Origin: CAUZIB01 sp963663925
Lineage (GTDB): Bacteria; Acidobacteriota; Vicinamibacteria; Vicinamibacterales; UBA8438
Reading direction: 5' to 3'
NCBI GenBank assembly: GCA_965237405.1
Contig: OZ250139.1
Coordinates: 1,984,001-2,048,000 of the forward strand
DNA length: 64,000 nucleotides
Shown here: positions 63,465-64,000 of the stretch, in pieces
How positions within the stretch are numbered: the stretch's first letter is position 1
How the letters are laid out: each line of letters starts with the position of its first letter
Translations under genes and position numbers: made by a program
The notes under the pieces: generated by a model
Seen by the model: the letters and a program-made list of their open reading frames with translations, nothing else
What the model was told of the DNA's origin: nothing
The model's database searches: none

Positions 63465-64000
63465 CGCTTCGCGGCGTCGGCCGGTTCGTCCGGGAACAGA
63501 ATACGGTCCCAGATCGGCGCGACGCGATCCAGACGGAATTCCCGCACCCGCTCACAAGCGGCATCCCCCAGCTTGCGCTGCAGTTGCTCGTCGCGCGACA
63601 GCTCTCCCGCGCACCGGCGAGGGCTTCTACGGAGCCGGTCTCGACTACCAGGCCGCTCACGCCATGCTCGATCAACCGCAAGGGGCCCGGCGACGCGTCG
63701 GACACGATGCACGCCATACGTTATCCCATTGCTTCCAGCAGCGCGTTCGGCGTTCCCTCGAAGCGGGACGGCAGCACGAACATCCGGCACCAGGTGAGGA
63801 GCGGCGTCGGGTCCGTTACGACGCCGTGAAACGTCACGCCGTCAGTCAGTCCGAGCGCCCGTACACGTATCCGCAGCTCCTCGGCCATCGGTCCGTCACC
63901 GGCGACGTGGAGCGTCCAACCGGCGTTGGTGCAGGATTGCCCGGACTCGGCGCGGGTCGTGGTCGCCGATCAGCTGGCCAGGTCGACGCTCCTGGCCGAC
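63461..64000 (-). pseudogene. Glycosyltransferase family 4, broken and cut by the window edge
   Basis: The minus strand encodes AGWTLHVAGDGPMAEELRIR, GLTDGVTFHGVVTDPTPLLT and RMFVLPSRFEGTPNALLEAM (the EGTPNALLEAM donor-site motif), then a TAA where a tyrosine is expected, then ACIVSDASPGPLRLIEHGVS, and after a frameshift LSRDEQLQRKLGDAACERVR to the end. The N-terminal part lies beyond 64000, where further frame changes are likely. It heads the minus-strand polysaccharide operon. Confidence 0.65.

Overview
The window is high-GC bacterial DNA from a heavily rearranged, insertion-sequence-rich genome. No rRNA or taxonomic marker is present. The housekeeping block (histidinol-phosphate aminotransferase, HPRT, TatA, c-type cytochrome, citryl-CoA lyase-like gene, carboxymuconolactone decarboxylase lipoprotein) and the many pseudogenes would suit an uncultured, perhaps marine or host-associated, acidobacterium-like organism. 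That placement is a low-confidence inference.

Layout. (1) 1-9.9 kb is debris: a frameshifted DNA-base-hypermodification family gene, a phosphopantetheinyl transferase cut by an IS, three copies of one 1164-bp rve-type IS, a decapitated sulfatase, a small secreted protein, and scraps of IS1595, IS630, IS5, deaminase and integrase genes. (2) 9.9-12.1 kb holds an IS6 and an IS110 element. (3) 12.4-17.8 kb is a two-gene glycosyltransferase operon whose second product (1382 aa) fuses a glycosyltransferase to a NAGPA-type phosphodiester glycosidase domain. (4) 18.2-29.5 kb carries broken PFK and SagB-type genes, more IS5/IS6 copies, a prophage remnant (terminase large subunit, HNH nuclease) and a tyrosine integrase beside a tRNA-Thr 3' fragment. 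(5) 29.5-45.8 kb is the most chromosome-like block: NHL lipoprotein, CaCA exchanger, HisC and a second aminotransferase, 2H phosphoesterase, CMD lipoprotein, VKOR, a duplicated-domain cytochrome c, ClC channel, PDZ protein, SLC13 transporter, TatA, a peroxiredoxin with an in-frame UGA at the catalytic cysteine position (candidate selenoprotein with a plausible SECIS hairpin), HPRT and a citryl-CoA lyase gene with two nonsense codons. (6) 45.9-48.7 kb is the edge of an island integrated at tRNA-Val(CAC): integrase, zinc-ribbon protein, excisionase-like protein. (7) 49.2-54.5 kb is a 36-38-bp palindromic tandem array split by an IS1595-family transposon that carries a ParA-like gene, followed by an IS5-like remnant with an IS1182-type element inside it. 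The array looks like an amplified transposon end. (8) 54.6-56.9 kb has a tRNA-Thr fragment, an intact tRNA-Arg, and an IS5 copy carrying an ORF-less group II intron. (9) 57.1-64 kb is a cell-surface polysaccharide cluster: three genes on the plus strand (glycosyltransferase, sulfotransferase, methyltransferase) converging on a minus-strand operon (broken glycosyltransferase, methyltransferase, ABC-type membrane protein, small acidic protein, glycosyltransferase).

The coherent functional units are the two glycosyltransferase clusters (surface polysaccharide), the redox/transport block at 35-43.6 kb, and the nested mobile elements. Much of the rest is decaying: at least a dozen genes are split by IS elements, frameshifts or nonsense codons.
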